From: a virus
DNA: 64,000 nt
Direction: 5' to 3' (one strand)
IMG/VR virus record: IMGVR_UViG_3300032116_011488
Location: 1-64,000 of that record
A program made the translations under genes and the position numbers. Position 1 is the first letter of the stretch. Each line of letters starts with the position of its first letter. Under the pieces are notes generated by a model. That model saw nothing but the letters and a program-made list of their open reading frames with translations. It was not told where the DNA came from and ran no database searches. Below are positions 1 through 7,895 of this stretch, in pieces.

Positions 1-114
1 AGTAAGTTCCGTAAAAAGTATGGTGACGAATGGAAAGACTATCTTTGGGCATCAGCATCAGCCGCAGCATTCAGACAAAGTGGTGGTAAAAGTGATGATA
101 AGCGGAAAAAATAA
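1..114 (+). CDS. C-terminal fragment of a small basic protein
   Basis: The reading frame is open from base 1 and stops with TAA at 112-114, so only the last 37 residues are visible. The stop shares its final A with the next ATG (TAATG). The tail is basic and Lys/Ser-rich, and its Lys-Trp-Lys plus Ala-rich stretch resembles the C-terminal half of the 100-residue protein at 1661-1963. The 5' part lies outside the window and no function can be given. Confidence 0.7.
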   Translation, partial: SKFRKKYGDEWKDYLWASASAAAFRQSGGKSDDKRKK

Positions 115-1301
115 TGAAGTATTCATCATTTTTTAATTTTGAACAATACCACCATCCTCACAAAAGACACGACCCACCTGGGTCAGAAGATGCAGATGTG
201 AATAATGATGGTAAAGTTGACAAAAATGACAAGTATATAATGGCAAAACGCCGGTTATACAGACAATATCAAGCAGCACAAAAAGATAAAAAAGCTACAG
301 AATTTTCTACACCAAAGTTGGAGAACAACATGATTAGATTGTCAGCACTAGTGAATCTACAGGCATTAAAAGAAGAATCACACGAAGAACCAACACCAGC
401 TCCAACTGTAGCTGTTGATAAAAAGTCACGGGTTGAAATGAAGCTTAAGAAGCTTAAAGAAATGCAAATGACCCCAGACCAAGAAAAGAAAGTTGATGAA
501 CTCTTGGCTCAATATGAAGAATTGTCTGCTAAACAAAAACAACTTGATGTAGACAAAGACGGCAAGATTGAAGGTGATGATTTAGCAAAACTTCGTGCAG
601 GTAAAACTGACGAAAAGTTAGATGCTGTCGGTCAAGAAGATGGTGATGTTGATAATGACGGAGATAAAGACTCATCTGATAAGTACTTACAAGCTCGTCG
701 GGATACTATTGGTAAGGCAATGAAGAGTGAAGGTAGTGGTGAAGACCACGAAGCATCTATGGCAAACTCTACTTTAGATTCAATTATCAAGCACGCAACC
801 GAACTTAAGGGTAAGATTGGAATGGAAGAAAAGGACATTCCAGCATGGATTCAAGACCACATCGCAGTTGCTGAAAATAATCTTGACCAAGCAAATACCA
901 GTTATCACGAATATGGCGATGAAGAAATGACTGATAAGCCAGTTGACCAAGATATGGCAGCTATGGCAGAATCAGTTAACGAAGGTGCTCCCGAAGGATG
1001 GGAAAAGACCGTTAAAGCAATGAAAAAACACAAGGAAATTGATAATCCTTGGGCACTTGCAAACTGGATGAAGAAGAAAGGATATAATCCAAAAAAAGAA
1101 GAAACCGAAGAAGCAGTAACTATAAAACCACAAGGTGGGTTAGCAGCTGCTATCTCGGCATATAAAAATACACCAACACATAGTTCAAAGCAACATGTAC
1201 AAGTGATGCCAGCACACAAACCAGGTGACACTTGGAAGACTGACAGTGGTAAGACAGCAAAGAAAAATTCAGATGGAACTATTTCTTACACAGTAAATTA
1301 A
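114..1301 (+). CDS. EF-hand-loop protein, probable calcium binder
   Basis: This 395-residue protein has three canonical 12-residue EF-hand/dockerin-type loops: residues 28-39 (D28, N30, D32, G33, D36, D39), 145-156 (D145, D147, D149, G150, E153, D156) and 178-189 (D178, D180, D182, G183, D186, D189). The first and third are followed by similar helices (KYIMAKRR and KYLQARRD), pointing to internal duplication. The middle is a charged helical region. The C-terminal part (about 290-330) has a Trp/Lys-rich motif (GWEKTVKAMKKHKEIDNPWA) that I recall from other phage proteins. It lies just upstream of the head genes. Calcium binding is strongly suggested by the loops; the role is unknown, and a structural or assembly job is a guess from position. 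Confidence 0.75.
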   Translation: MKYSSFFNFEQYHHPHKRHDPPGSEDADVNNDGKVDKNDKYIMAKRRLYRQYQAAQKDKKATEFSTPKLENNMIRLSALVNLQALKEESHEEPTPAPTVAVDKKSRVEMKLKKLKEMQMTPDQEKKVDELLAQYEELSAKQKQLDVDKDGKIEGDDLAKLRAGKTDEKLDAVGQEDGDVDNDGDKDSSDKYLQARRDTIGKAMKSEGSGEDHEASMANSTLDSIIKHATELKGKIGMEEKDIPAWIQDHIAVAENNLDQANTSYHEYGDEEMTDKPVDQDMAAMAESVNEGAPEGWEKTVKAMKKHKEIDNPWALANWMKKKGYNPKKEETEEAVTIKPQGGLAAAISAYKNTPTHSSKQHVQVMPAHKPGDTWKTDSGKTAKKNSDGTISYTVN

Positions 1302-1302
1302 T

Positions 1303-1659
1303 ATGGTAGCCAAATTTATTTCTCTTTTACTTTCTAGTAGACAACAAGCACACATCTTTCATCTTCAAACTTCTTCATATGCTGCACATAAGGCGTTACA
1401 AGAATATTATGAAGGAATCGTGGATTTAGTTGACGCTTATGTAGAAGCTTATCAAGGTCGATATGGTATTCTCAAAGGATATATGCCAACTAATACTATT
1501 TTAGAAGATGACTCAGTAGTTAGCTATTTTACAGGTCTTCAAAAGTTTGTAGACGAAACCCGTGGTCAACTTCCACAAGACGGTGAACTTAATAACACTG
1601 TTGATGAAATTGCCGCAGTAATATCTAGTACGATTTATAAACTCAAATTCCTCAAATAA
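1303..1659 (+). CDS. DUF5856-like helical protein
   Basis: The protein has 118 residues. The N-terminal half (LLLSSRQQAHIFHLQTSSYA, then an EYYEGIVDLVDAYVEAYQG stretch) matches the pattern I remember for DUF5856, a small family of T4-like phages with a ferritin/Dps-like helical appearance. His and Glu residues are spaced in a way that could hold metal, but no complete metal site can be asserted from sequence. It starts one base after the previous stop and ends one base before the next ATG. Function is unknown; the family assignment is from memory of the motif. Confidence 0.7.
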   Translation: MVAKFISLLLSSRQQAHIFHLQTSSYAAHKALQEYYEGIVDLVDAYVEAYQGRYGILKGYMPTNTILEDDSVVSYFTGLQKFVDETRGQLPQDGELNNTVDEIAAVISSTIYKLKFLK

Positions 1660-1660
1660 T

Positions 1661-1963
1661 ATGAAATACAGAGATTTTTTTCCAGAAGGATATTCAGACG
1701 GTACTTCGTTTCCCCAAACCAAAGCAGATTTTGGTCAAGAAAAGCCAGAAGAAATGCCAGAAACCGACCCACAAGATTTAGCAGTTCGGTCGGCTCGTAT
1801 CAGTGATATTCTCGAACGAAATACCCCAACCAGTCCAGAAAAGTGGGCGAAGGCAAAGGCAGCAGCACGTTCGAAGTTCAAGGTTTATCCATCTGCTTAC
1901 GCCAATCTCTGGGCAGCAAAGAAATATAAGAGTATGGGCGGTGGTTGGAAGAAGGGAAAGTAA
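1661..1963 (+). CDS. Small basic phage protein with Lys/Ala-rich C terminus
   Basis: The protein has 100 residues: an acidic/proline-rich N-terminal half (residues about 20-45) followed by a basic half containing KWAKAKAAARSKFKVYPSAY and a glycine-rich end (MGGGWKKGK). This C-terminal motif recurs in small proteins of many large phages. It probably folds as a short helical nucleic-acid- or protein-binding module, which is inference. The stop codon overlaps the next ATG (TAATG). No enzymatic motif is visible. Confidence 0.7.
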   Translation: MKYRDFFPEGYSDGTSFPQTKADFGQEKPEEMPETDPQDLAVRSARISDILERNTPTSPEKWAKAKAAARSKFKVYPSAYANLWAAKKYKSMGGGWKKGK

Positions 1964-2118
1964 TGATTAAGTTAATGGACCTTATACCAGAAGAATGGAC
2001 AAAAAAGTATAAGAAATCCATTAATTGTAGTAATCCCAAAGGCTTTAGTCAAAAAGCCCATTGCGCTGGTCGCAGAAAGCGGAAGCGTGGTGGTACAACT
2101 AAATCAAAACCAGTATGA
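1963..2118 (+). CDS. Tiny basic Cys-containing phage protein (51 aa)
   Basis: The ATG at 1963-1965 overlaps the upstream TAA, and the TGA at 2116-2118 overlaps the next ATG at 2115. The 51-residue product has a central motif, NCSNPKGFSQKAHCAGRRKR, that I recognise as a recurring short phage protein. Tight stop/start coupling on both sides and the motif make it a real gene despite its size. Two Cys and one His could bind metal or form a disulfide. The basic tail suggests nucleic-acid contact; function is unknown. Confidence 0.75.
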   Translation: MIKLMDLIPEEWTKKYKKSINCSNPKGFSQKAHCAGRRKRKRGGTTKSKPV

Positions 2119-2444
2119 CACAATTCGCTGATATATTAGTTGAAGTATCAATCGACCTTGACGAAAAGTACAAGACTAAAGGTAGTCTTGGTAAGTGGCT
2201 TCGTCAAAAGTGGGTTGATATTTCTCGTAAAGATAAAGACGGTAAGCATCCACCGTGTGGAGCTTCCGCTGGTAAAAAGGAACGAAAGGGCGGGTCATCA
2301 AAGTATCCAAAGTGTCGTCCAGCTCGTTCCGCAGCAGCAATGAGCAAAGGTGAAAAGCGGTCAGCAGTAGTTCGTAAGAGAAAAGCAGGTAATCCAGGTG
2401 GAAAACCAACAATGGTGTCCACATTCAAGAAGGAAGAAGAATAA
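2115..2444 (+). CDS. Small basic Cys-rich protein (DUF5872-like)
   Basis: This 109-residue, strongly basic protein has a KWVDISRKDKDGKHPPCG block followed by a KYPKCRP block, a pattern I associate with DUF5872-type phage proteins (family number from memory). Two conserved Cys at about residues 49 and 68 lie in Lys/Arg-rich surroundings. It overlaps the previous gene by four bases, and its last base is the first base of the next ATG (TAATG). Nucleic-acid binding is plausible from charge; the role is unknown. Confidence 0.7.
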   Translation: MTQFADILVEVSIDLDEKYKTKGSLGKWLRQKWVDISRKDKDGKHPPCGASAGKKERKGGSSKYPKCRPARSAAAMSKGEKRSAVVRKRKAGNPGGKPTMVSTFKKEEE

Positions 2445-2860
2445 TGGAAAACTTAACTGAAGCTTGTTGGGAAGGATATAAGCAAGTAGGGATGAAAGAC
2501 AAAAGTGGTAAAATGGTCCCAAATTGCGTTCCTATCAACGAAGAAGATATCATTGAAGAATATTGTCCACGTTGTTTGGCAACTGAAATAGTACGGGCAG
2601 CAACTCAACCATTAGAAGAAGCCGAATATCACGGTCGTAAAGTTTCTCTTGGAAAACCAATGCGTGGGGACGTAAAAAAGTTCAAGGTGTTTGTCAAAGA
2701 CCCAAGTACCGGAAACGTCAAGAAGGTTAACTTCGGTGACAAGACGATGCGAATCAAGAAGTCCAATCCCGCTCGCCGTAAGTCATTTAGAGCAAGACAC
2801 AACTGCGATACCCCAGGCCCACGGACAAAGGCAAGATACTGGTCGTGTCGGAAGTGGTAA
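2444..2860 (+). CDS. Conserved small phage protein with two Cys-containing modules
   Basis: The 138-residue protein joins two modules. The N terminus (CWEGYKQVGMKDKSGKMVPN, then C) resembles a short module often found at the start of phage accessory proteins. The C-terminal 80 residues (EYHGRKVSLGKPMRGDVKKF, then RARHNCDTPGPRTKARYWSC) form a basic, Cys-containing domain conserved in T4-like environmental phages. A CPRC pair occurs near residue 42. No enzyme signature is present. It belongs to the run of small overlapping genes upstream of the portal and could be a minor virion or nucleic-acid-binding protein, which is inference. Confidence 0.7.
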   Translation: MENLTEACWEGYKQVGMKDKSGKMVPNCVPINEEDIIEEYCPRCLATEIVRAATQPLEEAEYHGRKVSLGKPMRGDVKKFKVFVKDPSTGNVKKVNFGDKTMRIKKSNPARRKSFRARHNCDTPGPRTKARYWSCRKW

Positions 2861-2861
2861 T

Positions 2862-3071
2862 ATGAAAGTCTCCAGAAAGATATCTGACGCTATATTAAAG
2901 AAAATGAAGTATACATTCAATCCAGAAGAATTTCATATGGGAATGAATGTAGAGATGGAACATCAAGATGTGACTAATGGAAATGTGGTCAAAACAGCAA
3001 AAATAGCTGCCGCCCACTTGACAGAGAACCCAAAATATTATACATTACTTAAGAAGTATGTGGAGAAATAA
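2862..3071 (+). CDS. DUF5661-like small protein
   Basis: The start is placed at the ATG at 2862, one base after the upstream stop, rather than at an in-frame ATG 171 bases earlier that would lie inside the previous gene. The 69-residue product has EEFHMGMNVEMEHQDVTNGN followed by TAKIAAAHLTENPKYYTLLK, the pattern of DUF5661, a short family of phages and bacteria. Several His and Glu residues are conserved-looking but no function is established. Confidence 0.75.
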   Translation: MKVSRKISDAILKKMKYTFNPEEFHMGMNVEMEHQDVTNGNVVKTAKIAAAHLTENPKYYTLLKKYVEK

Positions 3072-3072
3072 A

Positions 3073-3411
3073 ATGGCATTATTAAAAGATTTACTCAGCG
3101 AAGTTACCAGTCAAGTTCCACGTAGAGTTCAATTGATGCGTGTAGAAGCGGTATTAGAAAACATCGCACCACAACTTAAGGAAGCTGACCAAAAGAAGCT
3201 TGCAGAAGTGTATATTGAATTAAAGCAATTAGCAGAAATGCTAAACGAAACTCCATATACTATCTTTAACGCAAACCAATGGGGTTTACTGGAAATGGTA
3301 TTAAAGGGTAAAGTAGCGGAATTCAAGTTACTCGCAGAAGATATTGCAGAAGATAATAAAGATGTCGATGTCTGGCCATTGGCAACAGCACTCGACACCG
3401 TTCTCATTTAA
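3073..3411 (+). CDS. Hypothetical helical protein upstream of portal
   Basis: The ATG at 3073 is preferred over one at 3058 because GGAGAA lies five bases upstream of it and the 3058 start would sit inside the preceding gene. The 112-residue product is almost wholly helical, with Leu/Glu/Lys heptads and no Cys. It ends just before the portal gene, so it is probably co-transcribed with the head genes. I do not recognise the family. Confidence 0.65.
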   Translation: MALLKDLLSEVTSQVPRRVQLMRVEAVLENIAPQLKEADQKKLAEVYIELKQLAEMLNETPYTIFNANQWGLLEMVLKGKVAEFKLLAEDIAEDNKDVDVWPLATALDTVLI

Positions 3412-3421
3412 GTGAGGGGTT

Positions 3422-5308
3422 ATGGCAGATACTAGTATTTACGGCCGCCTACGGAAACTGTTCGCAACAAATACAGTTGTCCGAAATGTAGGTGGAAAGA
3501 AGTTAAAAGTCGCTGATACCGACAATATCCAGTCGTTTATTAATAGACGGGGCATTGACCGATATCATCGAGTTTATTCGTCTATGACAGGTGGATATGG
3601 TGCTTCGGGTGGTCGTTATGAATCCGCAGCAGCATTCCAAGGGTCACGTTTACAATTGTTCCGTGATTATGATATGATGGATAATGACCCAATCATTTCA
3701 TCAGTAATGGACATCTACGCTGACGAATCAACCGTAAAGGACGAATTCGGTCAAGTACTTAGTATCCGCTCAAAAAATCAACAAATCCAAGATATTCTCC
3801 ATAACTTATTCTATGACGTATTGAACGTTGAGTTCAATCTCTGGCCTTGGGTCAGAAATATGGCTAAGTATGGGGACTTTTTCTTATTCCTAGATATTGA
3901 TGAAAAGTATGGTGTCGTAAACGTCATTCCTCTTTCTGTGTACGAAACCATCCGTATTGAAGGCCAAGACCCAGGCAATCCATTCTCTGTTAAGTTCAAA
4001 GTAGAAAATGATTTCTTGGCACTTGGTAAAAAAGAATTTGACAATTACGAAGTTGCACATTTCCGACTACTTTCAGATACTAACTTCCTTCCATATGGTA
4101 AGGCAATGGTTGAAGGTGGTCGTCGTGTGTGGAAGCAATTGCAATTGATGGAAGATGCGATGTTGATTCATCGTATCATGCGTGCACCAGATAAGCGTAA
4201 GGTGTTGGTTGATGTTGGAAACATTCCACCAGCAGAAATCGATACACATATGCAACGTATCATCGACCGTATGAAGAAGGTACCACTCGTTGACCCAAAG
4301 ACTGGTGATTACAATCTTCGTTACAATATGATGAACATTACAGAAGATTTCTATCTTCCTGTTCGTGGTAAGGATTCTGGTACAGATATTACGAATCTTC
4401 CAGGCCTTCAATTCAATGCTATCGAAGATATTGAATACCTTCGTAACAAGTTAATGGCAGCATTCAAGGTACCAAAGTCATTCCTTGGATACGAAGAAGA
4501 TAATAGTGGTAAAGCATCATTGGCAGCACAAGACGTTCGTTTCGCACGAACCATTGAACGTATTCAACGCATTATGGTGTCAGAACTTACCAAAATTGCA
4601 ATCATTCACTTATACGTTCAAGGATTCACCGACGAAGACCTTATCGACTTTGAATTAGAAATGACTTCACCATCGGTCATTTACGAACAAGAAAAGTTGA
4701 ATCTTTGGAAGGAAAAGGTTGGATTGGCTAAGGATATTGCAGATAGTAAGTTCTTATCACGTGACTGGATTTACCATAACATTCTTCAAATTGCAGAAGA
4801 TGATGCACGGTCAGAACAAGAAAAGATAGTGAAGGATGTGGAATGGGTTGGTAAGGCAGAAGCAGTACAACAACAAGCCGCACAACCACAACAACCGCCA
4901 ATGGGCCCAGAGGGACAACCTGCTGAACCAGAAGCTGGAGAAGAACAGCCAGCGGAAGAACCAGAAAAATTAGATACCGTAGACGCGGTGTTAGCCTCAT
5001 TAGAAGACATGCCAGAAGAAGAGGAAGTTGTAGATGATACAGAATTGGAAGAAGCCAAAATGGGTCGTCCTAAGACTGGTATGCAATTTGGCCAAGATAG
5101 TCACCCACGCGGTCGCGACCCATTAGGTCATAAAGAAAATCTTGGCGCACTAAGAGTAGGGCAACAACGTAAACCATCTAGAAAATCCCCACTTTCGTTA
5201 GAAAATCACGAAGTTTCTAACTTAATTAAACAATTAAACGCCCATAAAATCGCACCAGAAACCTCTAGTATCTTAAACGAAGAAAATATCTTAGACATAG
5301 AAAACTAA
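3422..5308 (+). CDS. gp20: Portal vertex protein (gp20-like)
   Basis: This 628-residue protein matches the T4 gp20 portal family, the dodecameric ring at the head vertex through which DNA is packaged and to which the neck attaches. Recognisable blocks include RLQLFRDYDMMDNDPIISSV (about 79-98), a DIYADE segment, GRRVWKQLQLMEDAMLIHRI, the DITNLPG block and AFKVPKSFLGYEEDNSGKAS (about 350). It is longer than T4 gp20 (about 524 aa). The extra length is a Gln/Pro/Glu-rich segment at about 480-540 and a basic tail. GAGGGGTT precedes the ATG as a ribosome-binding site. The protease and scaffold genes downstream fit a prohead module. Confidence 0.93.
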   Translation: MADTSIYGRLRKLFATNTVVRNVGGKKLKVADTDNIQSFINRRGIDRYHRVYSSMTGGYGASGGRYESAAAFQGSRLQLFRDYDMMDNDPIISSVMDIYADESTVKDEFGQVLSIRSKNQQIQDILHNLFYDVLNVEFNLWPWVRNMAKYGDFFLFLDIDEKYGVVNVIPLSVYETIRIEGQDPGNPFSVKFKVENDFLALGKKEFDNYEVAHFRLLSDTNFLPYGKAMVEGGRRVWKQLQLMEDAMLIHRIMRAPDKRKVLVDVGNIPPAEIDTHMQRIIDRMKKVPLVDPKTGDYNLRYNMMNITEDFYLPVRGKDSGTDITNLPGLQFNAIEDIEYLRNKLMAAFKVPKSFLGYEEDNSGKASLAAQDVRFARTIERIQRIMVSELTKIAIIHLYVQGFTDEDLIDFELEMTSPSVIYEQEKLNLWKEKVGLAKDIADSKFLSRDWIYHNILQIAEDDARSEQEKIVKDVEWVGKAEAVQQQAAQPQQPPMGPEGQPAEPEAGEEQPAEEPEKLDTVDAVLASLEDMPEEEEVVDDTELEEAKMGRPKTGMQFGQDSHPRGRDPLGHKENLGALRVGQQRKPSRKSPLSLENHEVSNLIKQLNAHKIAPETSSILNEENILDIEN

Positions 5309-5319
5309 CGAAGTGGGAA

Positions 5320-5345
5320 TTATCATACTATTTAATATATGATAA
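5320..5345. promoter_or_regulatory. Inverted repeat in the portal / next-gene gap
   Basis: TTATCATA (5320-5327) and TATGATAA (5338-5345) form a perfect 8-bp inverted repeat with a 10-base A/T loop, ending three bases before a TATTTATT promoter-like motif. No U-run follows, so it is a poor terminator; it may be an operator or an mRNA hairpin. Confidence 0.4.
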
Positions 5346-5347
5346 GG

Positions 5348-5356
5348 TATTTATTC
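5348..5356 (+). promoter_or_regulatory. Candidate phage late promoter element (TATTTATT)
   Basis: TATTTATTC lies 29 bases upstream of the ATG at 5377, in the 68-base gap after the portal gene. It matches a motif repeated before several structural genes in this window. The promoter role is inferred from recurrence and spacing. Confidence 0.4.
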
Positions 5357-5376
5357 ACTTATGGCGGATTATTTTT

Positions 5377-6249
5377 ATGAAATCAAGTATTAAGCATAAT
5401 AAGTTGAGAAACACCGGCATCCTCTTTGAATTGTTAGTCCGTCAAATCACATCTGATGTGATGGAAAACAAGAAAGATGGGGCAGCTGTTAAGTTAATGC
5501 GTGAATTCTTTAATTCCAAAAAGGAATTGGGGAAGGAACTTATGTTATACCGTGCATTTTTCAATGTTCAGAATCTATCTGAGCAAAAGGCATTCCAATT
5601 GTTGAAGTTGGTTACCGAACAACGGAAGAATCTCGACCAACATGCATTAGACACTCAAAAATACCTTTTAATTAAAGAAATTAAAAAGAACTTTGACTTG
5701 AAGGAATTCTTTGCAGCACGTATTCCATCGTATAAGATTTACGCATCAATCTACAAGAGTTTTGATGCAGCAACTAACGGAATCAGTGATACGACTACAA
5801 TTGAAGAGTTGGCAAACAGTCAATTCACTATCGTAGAACATCTTTCTGGTAAGATTCTTACAAAAGAAATTAAAGAACATAATGAATTGGCATCTATCGT
5901 TCGTAGTCAAGATGATGATATCCGTTTCCTTTCTTATAAGATTTTAGTTGAACGTTTTAATGAAAAGTATAAGGGATTAGACGAAGCACAAAAGAAATTA
6001 TTACAAGAATATATCTATAACATTTCTAATACATCTAAACTAAAGACATATACCCAAGGTGAAAGTCGTAGATTAGCAAAGGAAATCGCACAATACAGTA
6101 AGAAAGTATCGGACAAAGTTGTTCGCATTAAGTTATCGGAAGTTGTATCCCAACTTCAAAAGGTACAAATTGCTGTTGTGATTAAGGAAAATCACATGAC
6201 TGCGATGTTGATTGGATATGAAATTCTTAAGGAGCTTAAGTCATTATGA
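5377..6249 (+). CDS. Conserved head-cluster protein, possible prohead core component
   Basis: The 290-residue protein is mostly helical and charged, with an N-terminal KHNKLRNTGILFELLVRQIT block. I recall this block from uncharacterised proteins beside the portal gene in other environmental T4-like phages. No catalytic motif or membrane segment is seen. In T4 the two genes between 20 and 21 encode the prohead core proteins gp67 and gp68, and this gene and the next occupy the same place, so a core or scaffold-assisting role is inferred from position only. Its end overlaps the next start by four bases (ATGA). Confidence 0.7.
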   Translation: MKSSIKHNKLRNTGILFELLVRQITSDVMENKKDGAAVKLMREFFNSKKELGKELMLYRAFFNVQNLSEQKAFQLLKLVTEQRKNLDQHALDTQKYLLIKEIKKNFDLKEFFAARIPSYKIYASIYKSFDAATNGISDTTTIEELANSQFTIVEHLSGKILTKEIKEHNELASIVRSQDDDIRFLSYKILVERFNEKYKGLDEAQKKLLQEYIYNISNTSKLKTYTQGESRRLAKEIAQYSKKVSDKVVRIKLSEVVSQLQKVQIAVVIKENHMTAMLIGYEILKELKSL

Positions 6250-6734
6250 CAAACGAAGAAAAACTCCGCACTATCATCCGTAAAATGTTACAAGAAGAAC
6301 TAGACGAAATGACAACCACAGCAAATGTTGCTGGGTATAATATTCCTATGGCATTTCAAGGAAATAATCCTAAGAATAAGGCACGTAAGAAGGGTATTGC
6401 AACACAATTAGGAATGCAATTAACTCCTAAAGGTGAAAAAGATTTAAACCGACCAGCAGATAAACTAGAAACCCTTGCAGAAGCAAAGGTAAGATATCAC
6501 GAATATAAGAAAGATGAAAGTGCAACTCCAACACAAAAGATTGCCAAGGCCATTTCAGAAGTCAATCGTAGTCTTGAAGAAATGGAAAGAGTGTTAAAGA
6601 TGAATACTCGTTTACAAAAGGAATCTGGAATTGCTAGTGAAGCACTTTATCGCCGTACTCAACAAGGACTTTTAAAACTAGAAGCACGGTTACTTCACCT
6701 CGCCGGTAAAGTACGGGACATCAGAGGAAAGTAA
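6246..6734 (+). CDS. Small helical prohead-region protein
   Basis: The 162-residue protein starts inside the preceding stop (ATGA). It has an N-terminal amphipathic helix, an EMTTTANVAGYNIPMAF motif (about residues 21-37) seen in phage scaffold-related proteins, a basic linker, and a long C-terminal helix suited to a coiled coil (about 105-160). Position between portal and prohead protease parallels T4 gp67/gp68. It may be a minor core protein processed by gp21; that is inference. Confidence 0.65.
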   Translation: MTNEEKLRTIIRKMLQEELDEMTTTANVAGYNIPMAFQGNNPKNKARKKGIATQLGMQLTPKGEKDLNRPADKLETLAEAKVRYHEYKKDESATPTQKIAKAISEVNRSLEEMERVLKMNTRLQKESGIASEALYRRTQQGLLKLEARLLHLAGKVRDIRGK

Positions 6735-6735
6735 T

Positions 6736-7323
6736 ATGAAGAACTTATTAGTTGAATATAATGTCATTGAATATGGAAAGGATTTATTAGCTGAAGCGGC
6801 TGATGTTAGTAAGCCATTAATGTTAAAGAATGTCCTTCTCCAACGTGCTGAAGCAAAAAATCAAAACGGACGTATTTACCCACGTGAAGTATTACAACGT
6901 GAAGCTGGATTGTATAAAGAAAACTTTGTAGTCCAACGCCGTGCACTTGGGGAATTAGACCATCCAGAAAGTCCAGTAGTTAATCTTAAAAATGTATGCT
7001 GCAATGTGACTGAACTATGGTTTGAAGGCCAAGATGTTCGTGGAAATATTGAAATTCTTTCCACTCCATCAGGTAACATTGTCCGTGAACTCATCAAGAA
7101 TAACATTCGTCTTGGTGTATCTTCTCGCGGAATGGGTTCAGTAAGTCCAATCGGTGAAAATACCGTAGAAGTTGGTGATGACTTCGCACTTATCTGTTTT
7201 GATATCGTCAGTAACCCAAGTACCCACGGTGCATTCATCAACGAAAGTAAGAAGGCACAAATCGTTACTCAATACTCACGTATCGACTCTCTTGTATACG
7301 ATTTCCTCAGTGAAGTAAAATGA
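6736..7323 (+). CDS. gp21: Prohead core protease (gp21-like)
   Basis: The 195-residue protein belongs to the T4 gp21 prohead protease family, a serine protease that cleaves scaffold and capsid precursors during head maturation. Diagnostic blocks are KNQNGRIYPR (about 41-50), GELDHPESP with the probable catalytic His76, GVSSRGMGS with the probable nucleophile Ser129 or Ser130, and CFDIVSNPS containing Asp156. T4 gp21 has about 212 residues. It lies two genes after the portal and shortly before the scaffold and capsid genes, the expected substrates. Its stop overlaps the next start by four bases. Confidence 0.92.
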   Translation: MKNLLVEYNVIEYGKDLLAEAADVSKPLMLKNVLLQRAEAKNQNGRIYPREVLQREAGLYKENFVVQRRALGELDHPESPVVNLKNVCCNVTELWFEGQDVRGNIEILSTPSGNIVRELIKNNIRLGVSSRGMGSVSPIGENTVEVGDDFALICFDIVSNPSTHGAFINESKKAQIVTQYSRIDSLVYDFLSEVK

Positions 7324-7883
7324 AACTAGCGAAGGAATTTGTTAAGTTTACCATTAAAGAATTGGGATTAAAATCATTACCTAAGAGCATTAAGTTCGAA
7401 GGTGATGATTATTCTGCGCAACATTTAACATTTGGAACTTACAATCCTTCTACTGATGAAATCGTTGTAGTCAAGGGGCAACGTCATCCTATCGATGTAT
7501 TACGTACGTTAGCTCACGAATTGGTGCATCACAAACAACGTGAAGATGGACAAGAATTGAATGGCGAAGATGGGTCAAATACAGAAAACGAAGCAAATGC
7601 AAAAGCTGGCGAATTGATGAGAAAATTCAGAACCGTTCGTCCAGAAATATTTAATGTTGGTCCTTGGGGATTTCATACCAATATGGAAAATAAGATTCAA
7701 TCTATCCTAAGTGCAGCAAAAACTGGTAAACCAGCAAAGATTGATGAAACCTACGTAGACCAATATACTGCCAAGTTATTAATTACAGTGGCACACAATC
7801 TATCCCCAAAGAATAGAACAGAGTTTTACAACGAATCCATCGATAAGATGGTAGAATTAGCATATAAATTAGTTACTCGGTAA
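7320..7883 (+). CDS. Putative zincin metallopeptidase (HExxH)
   Basis: The 187-residue protein has an AHELVHHKQRE segment with a textbook HExxH zinc site (His66, Glu67, His70). About 20 residues later NTENEANAKAG offers Glu91 as a possible third ligand. No signal peptide or membrane segment is visible, so it should act in the cytoplasm or inside the head. It is coupled to the prohead protease by a four-base overlap, which suggests a second proteolytic activity in head maturation or a packaged protease; this is inference. The C-terminal 60 residues have no recognised domain. Confidence 0.75.
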   Translation: MKLAKEFVKFTIKELGLKSLPKSIKFEGDDYSAQHLTFGTYNPSTDEIVVVKGQRHPIDVLRTLAHELVHHKQREDGQELNGEDGSNTENEANAKAGELMRKFRTVRPEIFNVGPWGFHTNMENKIQSILSAAKTGKPAKIDETYVDQYTAKLLITVAHNLSPKNRTEFYNESIDKMVELAYKLVTR

Positions 7884-7895
7884 CCCGGAGGTAGT

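Noticed and set aside
2691-2861. Upstream in-frame ATG giving a 126-residue version of the DUF5661-like protein
   Set aside because: The extension lies wholly inside the previous gene in another frame and is not family-like; the ATG at 2862 follows the upstream stop directly.
5361-5393. Mini frame of 10 codons (starting ATGGCGGAT) before the gene at 5377
   Set aside because: Too short to support, and it overlaps the next gene's start; it may only supply the GGCGGA used as a ribosome-binding site.
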